Shown in pieces: positions 9,062 to 18,558 of a DNA stretch of 64,000 nucleotides. The position numbers and the translations under genes are program-made. A model generated the notes under the pieces. It was not told where the DNA came from. It saw only the letters and a program-made list of their open reading frames with translations, and made no database searches. Numbering within the stretch: the first letter of the stretch is position 1; every line of letters begins with the position of its first letter. Origin of the DNA: Gaiellasilicea sp963745775 (GTDB lineage Bacteria; Actinomycetota; Thermoleophilia; Gaiellales; Gaiellaceae); assembly GCA_963745775.1 (NCBI GenBank), contig CAVUYY010000013.1:186001-250000 (forward strand), in the 5' to 3' direction.

Positions 9062-12000
9062 GAATCCCGTCGAGCAGCGCCCGCGCTTCGCCGGCGAGGA
9101 CGAGCGAGCCCTTCTCCAGCGCCAACGCCTCGGCCGCTCTCGAGCGCGACCGCCGCCTCGGATCGATTGCCCGCGGCGAGGAGCACCTCGCCGAGCGCGA
9201 CATGGGCCTCCGCCGTCATCTCGAGGTAGTCGGTCGGAGCGAGAAGCTCGAGCGCTGCTCTCGCGTAGGCGACTGCGTCGTCGTGCCGGGCTCGCGCCGT
9301 GGCGATGCCGGGCACGAACGAGCGCCACGCCGGCATGTGTCACGAAATCGTCTGCAGACGTCATCTGCTCGCATTCGTCGACGATCGCCGCGGCCTCGTC
9401 GAAGCCGCTGCTGCTGGACGAGAGCCAGTGCGAGGTTCGCGCCTTGCGTCGAGCGGAAGCCTTGCTCTCCGGCCGCGCCGAGCGAATCCCACGCCTCCCG
9501 GAAGATGCGCTCCGCGGCGTCCCACTCGCGCGCGCGAAGCTCGACCGCGCCGCTCTCCTCGGCGAGCGTGCTGCCGATCAGCGCCATGCCGCGCTCGAGG
9601 TTCAGCTGGCGGAGGCCGGCATAGAACTCACGCGCGGCGTCGAAGTCGCCACGCGCGGCGAGCGCCACGCCTCGCCGGTCGAGCAGCCCCGCGCCCAGCG
9701 GCCGCCGAAGCGATCTCCCACCCTCGCGAGTCGCTCGTCGACGAAGCGCTCGAGCTCCGACCAGGGCGTCCGGCCGAAGCGCATCGCCGTCACGATCAGC
9801 GCCACCGCCTCGGCCTCGAGTGACGGCGCCGACGCTCGCCAGCGCGTGCTCGATCGCGCGTCGCGCCTCCTCGGCCGCCTCATCCGCACGGCCGATCCAG
9901 AAGCAGAGCCAACCGCGAGCCGTGTGCGCCCTGGCGAGATTCTCGTCGTCGCTCGCGTCGCGAAGCTCGGCGATGATGCGGTCGAGCTCCGCAGCGAGCA
10001 CGGTACCTCGCCTCCGGAATGGCCACGCCTGAAGCACTCCGAGAATCCGGGCGCGAGCGACCACCGGGGCTTCCAGGCCGAGTGTCGCTCCACGTTCGAC
10101 CGCCTCTGCGATGAGCGCGTCGCAGCGCTCGAGGTCGCCCAGGCCGTAGACTGCGCCTCCGCGAGCGCAGCCAGGACGGGGACGAGTGCAGGGTCGTCGG
10201 GCCCGAGGAGCTCGATTGCGCGCGTAAGGAGGTTTGCTGCCGCGTGCATGTCAACCCGATCGAGTGCCTGGACACCGGTGGCGGCGAGCAGTGCGGCCGC
10301 TCGCGCTGCCAGCTCCGGCGCCGGTTTCCCGAGCTCGAGCCTGTAGCGCGCGGCCTGCTCCAGGTGGTAGCCGATGATCTCGTCGAGCTCGACGAGCTCG
10401 TCGCCGTGCTCGCCCATCCAGTCCGCGAAGCGCTCGTGCAGCTCGGCGCGGGTCGCCTTCGGCAGAGCCTCGTAGGCGGCGTCGCGGATCAGTAGATGGC
10501 GGAAGCGGAAGGCGTCGTCGCCGGCCAGCATCGCCGGGCTGGGACGGACGAGCTCCTTGCGTACGAGTCCCAGCAGATGCGCCGCGACTGTCGGCTCCTC
10601 TGGCTGCGAGTGCCTGGACGGCGCCGCGGTGGAACACCTGACCCTCGACCGCGCCGCGCTCGAGCGTCGCCCGCTCGGGCGAGGCAGCTGATCGAGTCGC
10701 GCGGCCAGCAGCGCCTGGATGGTCGGCGGCACGCTGACCTCGTCTGCCCCGCGTTCGTGCACCATCGCCAGCATCTCCTCGACGAAGAGCGGATTGCCCT
10801 CGGCCGCCACGGCGATTCGCCGGCGGAGGCCGATGTCGAGGGGATGACCGTCGAGCAGTCCGTCGATCAACTCGTCCGTCTCGTCCGCCGCGAGCGGCTC
10901 GAGCAGCACGCTCGTGGCGTTGAGCTTGCCGCCGCTCCAGCCCGGCCGTCGGTCGAGCAGCTCGGGGCGGGCGAGGCAGACGAGCAGGATCGGCGCGTCA
11001 CGGCTCAGGTCGGCGACCTGCTCGACGAGGTCGAGGAATGCCGGCTCGCCCCAATGGAGATCGTCCAAGAGGACGATCAGTGGACGTTCGGCCGCCCGCG
11101 CCTCGAGCAGCTTGCGCACGCCGAAGGCGATCTCGTCGGTCGCCGCCTGCCCGTGGCCGAGCAGGGCGTCGACGGCGGGATCGTCCGCCGGCTCGGTGCC
11201 GAGGAGCTGCTTGACGATCTCGACCGCGGGCCAGTACGTAATCCCCTCGCCGTACGACAGGCAGCGAGCGCTGACGACCGTTGCGTCGATCTCTGCGAGG
11301 AACTCCTGCGCCAGGCGCGACTTGCCGACGCCCGCAGGCCCGAGGATCGTGAACAGGGCGCAGGCCCGCTCCGAGAGCACGCGCTCCCAGGCGCCGGCCA
11401 GCAACCGCGACTCTCGCTCACGGCCGACGAGAGGTGCGTCGAACCGCCGGATGTACGCCTCCTCTCCGGTGATCGCAACGAGGCGGTAGGCCGTGAGCGG
11501 CTCGGACTTCCCCTTCGCCTCGAGCGGCGGAAGCAGCTCCACGTCGACCGCGTCGCGGATCAGCCGGTAGGTATCCGTCCCGAGCAGCACCTCCCCGATC
11601 CCAGCAGCCTGCTCGAGGCGAGCCGCGACGTTGACGGGGTCGCCGGTGACGAGCGTGTCGCCCTGACCGGTGACGACCTGGCCCGTGTTGACGCCGATCC
11701 GGACCTCGATCTCGACCGAGTCGCGGAGCTCCAGCGCCGCGCGCACGGCGCGGAGCGCGTCGTCCTCGTGCACCTGCGGCACGCCGAAGACGGCCATCAC
11801 GGCGTCGCCGATGAACTTCTCGACCGTGCCGCCGTGACGCTCGATCGCCGCGCGGGCCGTCTCGAAGTACCGCGTCATCGTCGCGCGCGTCGCCTCCGGA
11901 TCGAGCCGCTCGGCGCGCGCGGTCGAGCCGATCACGTCACAGAACAGCACGGTCACGGTCTTCCGCTGCTCCCGAGGACGCTCGGCCTCGGCGAGGGCGC

Positions 12001-12067
12001 CGCCGCACGAGTCGCAGAAGCGGGCGCCCTCCCGGTTCTCGGCTCCACAGCTTGCGCAGACGGTCAT
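9048..12067 (-). pseudogene. adenylate/guanylate cyclase-AAA-TPR regulator, multiply frameshifted
   Basis: Reconstructs to about 1005 residues. It has a C4 zinc ribbon (CASCGAENREGARFCDSC), a class III cyclase domain (VTVLFCDVIGSTARAE; VEKFIGDAVMAVFG; VRIGVNTGQVV) and an AAA domain (P-loop TILGPAGVGKSRLAQEF, Walker B LIVLLDDLHW). A TPR-like C-terminus ends LLDGIPTKA at TGA 9048. The N-terminal 460 residues read cleanly. Single-base shifts then occur near 10678, 10603, 10143, 9822, 9690, 9400, 9325 and 9135. The two compensating ones at 10678 and 10603 leave a 25-residue misread segment. Family members are predicted cyclic-nucleotide or signal-responsive regulators. The start ATG 12067 is supported by a leaderless -10 box. 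Confidence 0.8.
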
Positions 12068-12075
12068 CGCTGCGG

Positions 12076-12081
12076 AGCCTA
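12076..12081 (-). promoter_or_regulatory. -10 box of cyclase gene (leaderless type)
   Basis: On the minus strand TAGGCT ends 8 nt before ATG 12067; no ribosome site is visible. Confidence 0.45.
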
Positions 12082-12168
12082 GACAGTGATCGCGGCGAGC
12101 GCTGTCCCCGTCGCGATCAGTCTGGGTCGAGCAAGTCCGCCCGCTCGAGCAGCTCGGCCATGTCTCTC

Positions 12169-13699
12169 CTAGCGCGTCTGCGGGAAGCCGAGGTCGACCT
12201 TCGAGGTGGCCGGGTCGGGCCAGCGCGAGGTGACGACCTTGCCGCGGGTGTAGAAGTTGATCCCCTCCGGCCCGTAGATGTGCGTGTCCCCGAAGAGCGA
12301 CGCCTTCCAGCCGCCGAACGAGTAGTAGGCGACGGGCACCGGGATCGGCACGTTGACGCCGACCATGCCGGCCTCGACGTCGAACTGGAACTGGCGGGCG
12401 ACGCCGCCGTCGCGCGTGAAGATCGCGGTGCCGTTCCCGTACGGGTTCTCGTTCACGAGCGTCAGCGCCTCGTCGTAGGTGTCGACGCGGGTGACGCCGA
12501 GCACGGGGCCGAAGATCTCGTCCTTGTAGGCGTCCATCTCGGGCGTGACGTCGTCGAGCAGGGTGACGCCGAGGAAGAAGCCGTCGCCCTCGGGCGCCGT
12601 CTCGCGGCCGTCGGTGACGACCGTCGCGCCCTGCGCGCTCGCGCCCTCGACGTAGCCGGCGACCTTGTCGCGATGCTCCGCGGTGACGAGCGGGCCCATC
12701 TCGACGCCCTCGTCGAGCCCGTTGCCGACCTTGATCTTCGGCAGCCGCTCCTTGATCGCCGCCACGAGGTCGTCGCCGACTCCGCCGACCGCGACGACCT
12801 GGGAGATCGCCATGCAGCGCTCGCCGGCCGAGCCGTACGCCGCGCTGACCGCCGCGTCCGCGGCCATTTCGAGATCGGCGTCCGGCAGCACGATCATGTG
12901 GTTCTTGGCTCCGCCGAGCGCCTGCACGCGCTTGCCGTGCTTCGTGCCCGTCTCGTAGATGTAGCGCGCGATCGGGGTCGAGCCGACGAAGCTGACGGCC
13001 GCGATGTCCGGGTGCTCGAGGATCCGGTCGACCGCGACCTTGTCCCCGTGGACGACGTTGAAGACGCCGTCCGGCACCCCGGCCTCCTTGAGCAGCTCGG
13101 CCGTCAGGATCGACGCGGACGGATCCTTCTCCGACGGCTTGAGGACGAACGTGTTCCCGCACGCGAGTGCCGGCCCCCACATCCACATCGGGACCATCGC
13201 CGGGAAGTTGAACGGCGTGATCCCGGCCACGACGCCGAGCGGCTGGCGGATCGAGTAGACGTCGATCCCGGTCGAGGCCTGCTCCGAGAAGCTGCCCTTG
13301 AGGAGATGCGGGATCCCGCAGGCGAACTCGATCACCTCGAGCCCTCGCGCGACCTCGCCCATGGCGTCCGAGAGCACCTTGCCGTGCTCGGCCGTGAGCA
13401 GCCGGGCGAGGTCCTCGCGATGCTCGTCGAGGAGCTTGCGGATCCGGAAGTAGATCTCGGACTTGCGCGAGAGCGAGGTCGCGCGCCAGGCGGGGAACGC
13501 CGCCTTGGCGGCGGCGACGGCGCGGTCGATCTCCTCGACGGAGGCGAAGTCGACGGCGCCGGACTGCTCGCCCGTCGCGGGGTTCCAAACGGCGCCGCTG
13601 CGGCCGGACTCGCCGGCGACGGCCGCGACCGCCGATCCAATGGTTGATGCGCTTCGTCTCGGTTCGCGTCTCGGCGGGGGCTGCTGCGAGCTCGGTCAT
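12169..13699 (-). CDS. mmsA: methylmalonate-semialdehyde dehydrogenase (acylating)
   Basis: CoA-acylating aldehyde dehydrogenase, about 509 residues, turning methylmalonate or malonate semialdehyde into propionyl- or acetyl-CoA. Diagnostic stretches are PLGVVAGITPFNFPAMVPMW, LKPSEKDPSAS, SFVGSTPIARYIYE and the catalytic-cysteine region AYGSAGERCMAISQVVAVGG. ATG 13699 sits behind AGGAGG. One indel near 13630 separates the first 22 residues (KRINHWIG) from the rest (AVAGESGRSG); removing one base joins them. With the class III aminotransferase on the other side of a small lipoprotein gene, this fits beta-alanine or valine/pyrimidine breakdown. Confidence 0.88.
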
Positions 13700-13775
13700 C
13701 CGTCTACCTCCTGAAGGTGATCGAGAGGAGCGTATCGCTCATCAACTCTTCACACAGGCGCGCGATGATCGCGGC

Positions 13776-14180
13776 GTGCTCCGCCTCGTCGTCGTGATCC
13801 CGGTGCTCCTGCTCGTCGCGTGTGGCGCCTCCCCCACGCACGCGGACTGGTCGGGACCTGCGGAGCTGCGACCGAGCGACGGCAGGCTCGAGGTGGACGA
13901 GTTCCGAGCGCACGCCGACGCCGTCGACGAGGAGTGGGAGCGCGATCCGGAAGCGCTGGCGCGCGAGTATCTCGGCGGTCTCGAGGGCGAGGTCAGCCTG
14001 GACGGCACGCAGGTAACGCTCCTCCGAGACGATCTTCAGGACGACTCGGTCGAGGCCGAGCGCTTCGTCCTCGAGCTCGAGCAGAACGACGAGAGCTGGA
14101 AGCTCGTCTCGGCACGGTGGGAGCAGCGCTGTCACGCCGGGCGTGGCCATCAGGTTTTCAGTCCCGAGCTCTGCGTCTAG
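13776..14180 (+). CDS. small lipoprotein of unknown function
   Basis: A 134-residue predicted lipoprotein, not recognised. GTG 13776 gives a short signal (LRLVVVIPVLLLVAC) whose LVAC lipobox places the acylated Cys at residue 15. The acidic mature part carries ERFVLELEQNDESWKLVSARWEQRC, the usual ending of small export-anchored domains that carry a C-terminal beta sheet. Two late cysteines (EQRC, ELCV) may pair. It starts 77 bp from the divergent dehydrogenase and ends 26 bp before the aminotransferase. Confidence 0.6.
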   Translation: MLRLVVVIPVLLLVACGASPTHADWSGPAELRPSDGRLEVDEFRAHADAVDEEWERDPEALAREYLGGLEGEVSLDGTQVTLLRDDLQDDSVEAERFVLELEQNDESWKLVSARWEQRCHAGRGHQVFSPELCV

Positions 14181-14193
14181 GAGCACTGCCGTC

Positions 14194-14199
14194 TAGGAT
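14194..14199 (+). promoter_or_regulatory. -10 box of aminotransferase gene (leaderless type)
   Basis: TAGGAT ends 7 nt before ATG 14207, with no ribosome site between. Confidence 0.55.
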
Positions 14200-14206
14200 C
14201 AGCGCG

Positions 14207-15562
14207 ATGGCGACGATCGAGACGAACGCGGAGCTCGGCGAGCAGGTTCGGGCCGACGCGAAGGAGTACGTCCTCCACTCCTGGTCGGTGCAGGACGCAA
14301 TCAACCCGATTCCGGTCGCCGGCGCCGAGGGGCGCTACTTCTGGGACTACGAGGGCAAGCGCTACCTCGACTTCGCCTCGCAGCTCGTCAACGTCTCGAT
14401 CGGCTACGGGCATCCGAAGCTGATCGCGGCGATCAAGGAGCAGGCGGAGCGGCTCTGCACGATCGGCCCGCCGATGGCGACCGAGCCGCGCTCGCAGCTG
14501 GGGCGCCTCCTCGCCGAGGTCACGCCCGGCGACCTGAAGATGTCGTTCTTCACGAGCGGCGGCGCCGAGGCGAACGAGAACGCGATCAAGCTCGCCCGCT
14601 GGTACACCGGGCGGCACAAGATCATCGCCCGCTATCGCTCCTACCACGGGGCGACCGCGGGCGGGATGACACTCACCGGCGACCCGCGCCGCTGGCATGC
14701 CGAGCCGGGGATCCCGGGCGTCGTCCGGATGCTCGATCCCTACACCTACCGCTGTCCTGCCGGCCATCCCGATCCGTGTCCCGTCTGCACGGGCGCGCCG
14801 CACCTCGAGGAGATCCTCCAGTACGAGGGCGCGCACACCGTCGCCGCCGTGATCCTCGAGACCGTCACAGGCACGAACGGCGTGATCCCGCCGCCCGACG
14901 GCTACCTCCGCTCGATCCGCGAGACCTGCGACCGGCACGGGATCCTGCTGATCCTCGACGAGGTGATGGCCGGCTTCGGCCGCACCGGCCGCTGGTTCGC
15001 CTGCGACAACTGGGACGTCGTCCCGGACATCCTGACGATGGCGAAGGGGATCAACTCCGGCTACGTCCCGCTCGGCGCGATGACCGTCTCCGAGCCGATC
15101 TCCGCGTGGATCCGCGACAAGTTCCTGGCCGGCGGGCTGACGTACAGCGGGCATCCGCTCGCCTGCGCCTCGGCCGTCGCCTCGATCGAGGCCTTCCGCG
15201 AGGAGGGGATCGTCGAGAACGCTGCCGAGCACGGGGAGTACCTGGCGACGGCGCTCCCCGCGCTGGCCGAGAAGCATCCGTCGATCGGCGAGGTGCGCGG
15301 CCTCGGCCTCTTCTGGGGCCTCGAGCTGGTGAAGAACCGGGAGACGCGGGAGCCGCTCGTCCCCTTCAACGCGGCCGGCGAGGCTGCCGCGCCCGTCGCG
15401 CGGCTGGCGAAGGCGGCGCTCGAGAAGGGCCTCTACCTGATGACCCACTGGAACGTCGTGATGGTCTGCCCGCCGCTGACGATCACCCGCGAGGAGCTCG
15501 ACGAGGGGCTCGCGACGCTCGACGAGGCGCTCGCGATCGCCGACGAGTACGCGGTCGGCTAG
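14207..15562 (+). CDS. class III omega-aminotransferase (taurine/beta-alanine-pyruvate type)
   Basis: PLP enzyme of 451 residues, intact. Family signatures: FFTSGGAEANENAIKLAR (phosphate binding), SYHGATAGGMTLTGDPRRWH, ILLILDEVMAGFGRTGRWFA with the PLP-ring Asp, and TMAKGINSGYVPLGAM with the Schiff-base Lys. The RCPAGHPDPCPVC insertion, with three cysteines, resembles taurine-pyruvate aminotransferases. Beta-alanine is the other likely donor, because methylmalonate/malonate-semialdehyde dehydrogenase is encoded 0.5 kb away. Substrate cannot be fixed from sequence. The downstream kinase-like gene starts 6 bp after its stop. Confidence 0.87.
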   Translation: MATIETNAELGEQVRADAKEYVLHSWSVQDAINPIPVAGAEGRYFWDYEGKRYLDFASQLVNVSIGYGHPKLIAAIKEQAERLCTIGPPMATEPRSQLGRLLAEVTPGDLKMSFFTSGGAEANENAIKLARWYTGRHKIIARYRSYHGATAGGMTLTGDPRRWHAEPGIPGVVRMLDPYTYRCPAGHPDPCPVCTGAPHLEEILQYEGAHTVAAVILETVTGTNGVIPPPDGYLRSIRETCDRHGILLILDEVMAGFGRTGRWFACDNWDVVPDILTMAKGINSGYVPLGAMTVSEPISAWIRDKFLAGGLTYSGHPLACASAVASIEAFREEGIVENAAEHGEYLATALPALAEKHPSIGEVRGLGLFWGLELVKNRETREPLVPFNAAGEAAAPVARLAKAALEKGLYLMTHWNVVMVCPPLTITREELDEGLATLDEALAIADEYAVG

Positions 15563-15568
15563 CCGCTG

Positions 15569-16909
15569 ATGCCCTGGCGGTCGCACCTCGCCGGGGTGCT
15601 TCGCCATCCGTCCGAGCCTCGCATCCTGCTGTTCCGGAGCGACCGTGTCTGGCGATTGCCTCGCGCCGTCGTGAAGGAGGCGGTTTGGGTCGCGAACGCA
15701 GCTGCGGTGGTCTCCGCATTCGAGCGCCGGCTCGGGACGAGACCTTGGCTCCTGCGGCAGCTCCGATTCGAGGAGCGCGAGGAGGCGCAGCGGCTCGACG
15801 CCGTGTTCGAGCTCGAGCTGGCCGATCCGCTGTGGGAGGCGCCGCCGCATGGGCGCTGGGTCGAGTCGGGAGACCTCGACCGGCTCCGCGTCGACGACGC
15901 CGACGAGCAGCTCCTGCGCTCGTACCTCGACGAGCTCGGCTCAGGCGCGATCCCGGAGCAGCGCCCGCCGTGGGCGCGAGCAGGCTGGGCCACGGATGCT
16001 CGCGACTGGATCCAGCGCGAGACCGCGCGGCTCGGGCACGTCCTCGTCGGGATCGAGCAGGTCAAGCACTGGAGCATCTCGTCCGTCCTGCGTGTCCGGA
16101 CGAACGGTCCCACGATGTACTTCAAGGTGCCTGCGCGGCTGCCGCTCTTCGTCGAGGAGGGGATCGTCACAGCACGGCTGGCCGAGCGCTTTCCGGGCTA
16201 TGTTCCGGCGCCGCTCGCCATCGAGCCCGAGCGAGGCTGGCTGCTGCTCCCCGAGTTCGACGAGCTCTTCCCATGGACGGCGCCGCTCGAGACGAGGGCT
16301 GACGCACTCCGCCGGTTTGCCGGCCTCCAGCGGCGCAGCGCCGCCGAGATCGACGAGCTCCTGGCGGACGGCTGCCTCGATCGCCGGCTCGAGGTCCTGG
16401 AGGCGCAGATCCACCCACTGCTCCACGATCCGGTGGCGACCGCTCGGTTCACCGCCGACGAGACCATCGAGTTGCGACGGCTGGAGCCGGCGCTCGAGCA
16501 GCTCTGCAGGCGCCTCGACGCGCTCGGGCCCCCAGCGACACTCGTCCACGGGGACCTGCACATGCTGAACGTCGCTCGCCTGAACGGGGAGCTCGTCTAC
16601 TTCGACTGGACGGACGCGTGCATCTCGCATCCGTTTCTCGATCTGATCTCGCTCCAGTGGGAGCCCGACGAGACGAGTCGAGCAGTCCTCTTGAACGCGT
16701 ACCTCGAGGGCTGGGACGGCGCGGCCGAGCCCGAGCTCCTGCAGGAGGCCGTCGAGCTCGCGGCGGTCGTCAGGCCCCTGCACCACGCCGTCTCCTACCG
16801 GACGATCGTCGCCGGACTCGAGGAGTCCGCCCAGGGCGAGCATGCGACGGACGAGTTCCTGCGGGAGCTGCTGGCCCAGATGAGGGAGCGCGCCCGGGCC
16901 GCGAGTTGA
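15569..16909 (+). CDS. aminoglycoside phosphotransferase-fold kinase with extra N-terminal domain
   Basis: A 446-residue protein whose C-terminal half is an APH-type kinase fold. LVHGDLHMLNVARLNG is the catalytic loop (Asp and Asn) and LVYFDWTDACISHPFLDL the metal-binding loop. The N-terminal 130 residues (HPSEPRILLFRSDRVWRLPR, REEAQRLDAVFELEL) look like a NUDIX-like sheet without an obvious Nudix box. Substrates of such APH proteins range from antibiotics to small metabolites and cannot be inferred. It follows the aminotransferase by 6 bp and probably shares its transcript. Confidence 0.7.
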   Translation: MPWRSHLAGVLRHPSEPRILLFRSDRVWRLPRAVVKEAVWVANAAAVVSAFERRLGTRPWLLRQLRFEEREEAQRLDAVFELELADPLWEAPPHGRWVESGDLDRLRVDDADEQLLRSYLDELGSGAIPEQRPPWARAGWATDARDWIQRETARLGHVLVGIEQVKHWSISSVLRVRTNGPTMYFKVPARLPLFVEEGIVTARLAERFPGYVPAPLAIEPERGWLLLPEFDELFPWTAPLETRADALRRFAGLQRRSAAEIDELLADGCLDRRLEVLEAQIHPLLHDPVATARFTADETIELRRLEPALEQLCRRLDALGPPATLVHGDLHMLNVARLNGELVYFDWTDACISHPFLDLISLQWEPDETSRAVLLNAYLEGWDGAAEPELLQEAVELAAVVRPLHHAVSYRTIVAGLEESAQGEHATDEFLRELLAQMRERARAAS

Positions 16910-16913
16910 TCCT

Positions 16914-17399
16914 CTAGCCGGCGCAGGAGCCCGGGCCGACGCCCGGGAGACGGCCGAGCAGCTCCGAGAGCTGCGCGACCTCGTCCTCGCTCAGGGTCTC
17001 GCGGAAGAGCGAGCGCAGGCGCTCCGTGTGGGTCGCGCGAACGCAGGCGAGGGTCTCGGCGCCTTCCGCCGTCAGCTTCGCCCAGGTGACCCGAGCGTCG
17101 CCGTCGCAGACGCGGTTCTCCGTCAGGCCTGCCTCATTGAGACCCTCCAGGAGCCGGGTCACGCCCGACGGCGTCAGCATCAGCAGGCGGACGAGGTCGG
17201 TCCGGCGCAGGCGCTGATCGTCGGCCTGCGAGAGATGGAGCAGCGTCTCGAAGTCGTTGATCGTCAGCCCGCGCGGGGTCAGCGATTCGGCCTCGAGCTC
17301 GCGTCGCAGGATCGTCTGCGCACGCATCAGGCGGGCGAACGCCTCGAGCTCTATGGCTCGTGGTTCTAGGAGTTGCGATCCAGATACTTGACGACTCAA
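16914..17399 (-). CDS. MarR family transcriptional regulator
   Basis: A 161-residue winged-helix repressor. The core is clear: INDFETLLHLSQADDQRLRR, recognition helix LLMLTPSGVTRLLEGLNEAG, and wing RVCDGDARVTWAKLTAEG. I chose TTG 17399, because AGAGGT lies six bases upstream of it; GTG 17426 falls inside an operator and before the likely transcription start. Two inverted repeats flank the divergent yceI promoter, so the protein probably represses itself and the yceI-FMN reductase pair. Effector unknown; MarR proteins near YceI and flavin reductases often sense redox or quinone-like compounds. Confidence 0.85.
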   Translation of the reverse strand: MSRQVSGSQLLEPRAIELEAFARLMRAQTILRRELEAESLTPRGLTINDFETLLHLSQADDQRLRRTDLVRLLMLTPSGVTRLLEGLNEAGLTENRVCDGDARVTWAKLTAEGAETLACVRATHTERLRSLFRETLSEDEVAQLSELLGRLPGVGPGSCAG

Positions 17400-17400
17400 G
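17387..17400. promoter_or_regulatory. MarR operator 1
   Basis: CTTGA-CGAC-TCAAG is a perfect inverted repeat that overlaps the -35 element of the yceI promoter. Its centre is 31 bp, three helical turns, from operator 2, so both can be occupied on one DNA face. Confidence 0.6.
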
Positions 17401-17416
17401 GTTTTACCTCTATAGT
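17389..17416 (+). promoter_or_regulatory. yceI promoter
   Basis: TTGACG (17389-17394) and TATAGT (17411-17416) are separated by 16 bp, a near-consensus housekeeping promoter. The predicted start near 17423 gives a 36-nt leader ending in GAGAGGGAG before ATG 17459. Confidence 0.65.
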
Positions 17417-17418
17417 TG

Positions 17419-17430
17419 TTGAGCACTCAA
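17419..17430. promoter_or_regulatory. MarR operator 2
   Basis: TTGAG-CA-CTCAA covers the predicted transcription start of yceI. It also lies just downstream of a minus-strand TATTCT (17431-17436) that could serve the MarR gene itself. The half-site matches operator 1 (TTGA/TCAA). Confidence 0.6.
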
Positions 17431-17458
17431 AGAATACACGACCTGAGAGGGAGCTGCA

Positions 17459-18010
17459 ATGAGCACAGCACATGACACCACCGCGCCTGAGACCACCGCC
17501 ATTCCGACCGGCACGTTCGGACTCGACCCCGTCCACTCGAGCATCGGCTTCGCCGTCAAGCACAGCGGCGTGATGACGTTCAAGGGCAGCTTCGGTTCCT
17601 ACGACGCGAGGCTCGTCGCCGGACGGCTCGAAGGCAGCGCCGACGTCTCGAGCGTCGAGGTGGACGATCCGAACCTCACCGGTCACCTCCAGACGCCCGA
17701 CTTCTTCGACGCCGAGCGGTTTCCGGAGCTGCGCTTCGTCTCCAGCTCGATCGAGCGCGACGGCGACGTCGTCTCGATCGCAGGCGACCTGACCCTCCGC
17801 GGCGAGACCCGGGCCGTCGAGCTCGCCGGCACGATCTCCGGCCCGATCACCGACGGCTACGGCAAGCAGCGGCTCGGCCTCGATCTCGAGACCACGATCA
17901 ACCGTCGCGACTTCGGAATCGACTGGAGCGCCGAGCTCCCCGGCGGCGGCCAGATGCTCGCCGACGACGTCGTGATCACCGCCAACCTCGCGCTGACCCA
18001 GTCGTCATGA
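17459..18010 (+). CDS. YceI-family lipid-binding protein
   Basis: A 183-residue YceI lipocalin-like barrel that binds isoprenoid-type lipids in family members. Signatures: FGLDPVHSSIGFAVKHSGVM, FKGSFGSYDARL, TPDFFDAERFPELRFVSSSI and GLDLETTINRRDFGIDW. There is no signal peptide, so it is probably cytoplasmic, as in many actinobacteria. It is read from the MarR-controlled promoter and its stop overlaps the next start by 4 bp, implying translational coupling to the flavin reductase. Confidence 0.9.
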   Translation: MSTAHDTTAPETTAIPTGTFGLDPVHSSIGFAVKHSGVMTFKGSFGSYDARLVAGRLEGSADVSSVEVDDPNLTGHLQTPDFFDAERFPELRFVSSSIERDGDVVSIAGDLTLRGETRAVELAGTISGPITDGYGKQRLGLDLETTINRRDFGIDWSAELPGGGQMLADDVVITANLALTQSS

Positions 18011-18558
18011 GGATCCTCGCGCTCAGCGGCAGTCTCCGGGAGGGATCCCACAACACCGACCTCCTGCGCGGGGCTGCCGCGGCGGCGCCCGACGGGATCG
18101 ACGTCGAGCTCTACCACGGGCTGAAGGAGATCCCGCCCTACGACGCTGACGACGACGTCCCGGGCGAGCTGCCGCTCGCGGTCGCGCGCTTCAAGCAGGC
18201 TCTCGCCCAGGCCGACGGGATCTTGATCTCGACGCCCGAGTACAACTCCTCGATCCCCGGCGTGCTCAAGAACGCGCTCGACTGGGCCTCGCGCCCACTC
18301 GTCGAGTCACCCGTCCGCAACAAGCCCGTCGCGGTGCTCTCGTCGAGTACCGGCATGTTCGGCGGCGTCTGGGCGGCGGCGGAGACGCGCAAGGTGATGG
18401 GCGCCCTGGGCGCCCGCACGCTCGAGGACACGGTGGCCGTCGCGAAGGCGGACACCCGGCTCGCGGACGGCGTCGACGCCGAGCTTCTGGCCGAGCTCCG
18501 CGCGGTCGTCGACGGGCTCGCCGCAGCCGTCGCCGAGCGCCACGCGCTCGCGGCCTAG
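18007..18558 (+). CDS. NADPH-dependent FMN reductase family protein
   Basis: A 183-residue flavodoxin-like reductase. The FMN phosphate loop is LALSGSLREGSHNTDLLR near the N-terminus. The signature STPEYNSSIPGVLKNALDWASR follows, then SSSTGMFGGVWAAAETRKVMG. Family members use NADPH to reduce FMN, quinones, azo dyes or chromate. Translation is coupled to yceI by an ATGA overlap, so it shares the MarR control. Its 3' end overlaps the convergent hydrolase gene by 4 bp. Confidence 0.9.
   Translation: MRILALSGSLREGSHNTDLLRGAAAAAPDGIDVELYHGLKEIPPYDADDDVPGELPLAVARFKQALAQADGILISTPEYNSSIPGVLKNALDWASRPLVESPVRNKPVAVLSSSTGMFGGVWAAAETRKVMGALGARTLEDTVAVAKADTRLADGVDAELLAELRAVVDGLAAAVAERHALAA

Noticed and set aside
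7629..10346. A 905-codon plus-strand frame
   Set aside because: Only the first 155 codons are the RNB protein. The rest is Arg-rich shadow coding antisense to the cyclase gene, reached through an indel at 8092.
9602..13699. A single 1365-codon minus-strand frame
   Set aside because: It joins the first 22 codons of mmsA, read out of frame, to the cyclase gene. The dehydrogenase continues in another frame to 12169 and the cyclase has its own zinc-ribbon start at 12067.
17426..17426. GTG 17426 as the MarR start
   Set aside because: It lies inside operator 2 and upstream of the likely transcription start, whereas TTG 17399 has AGAGGT at good spacing.
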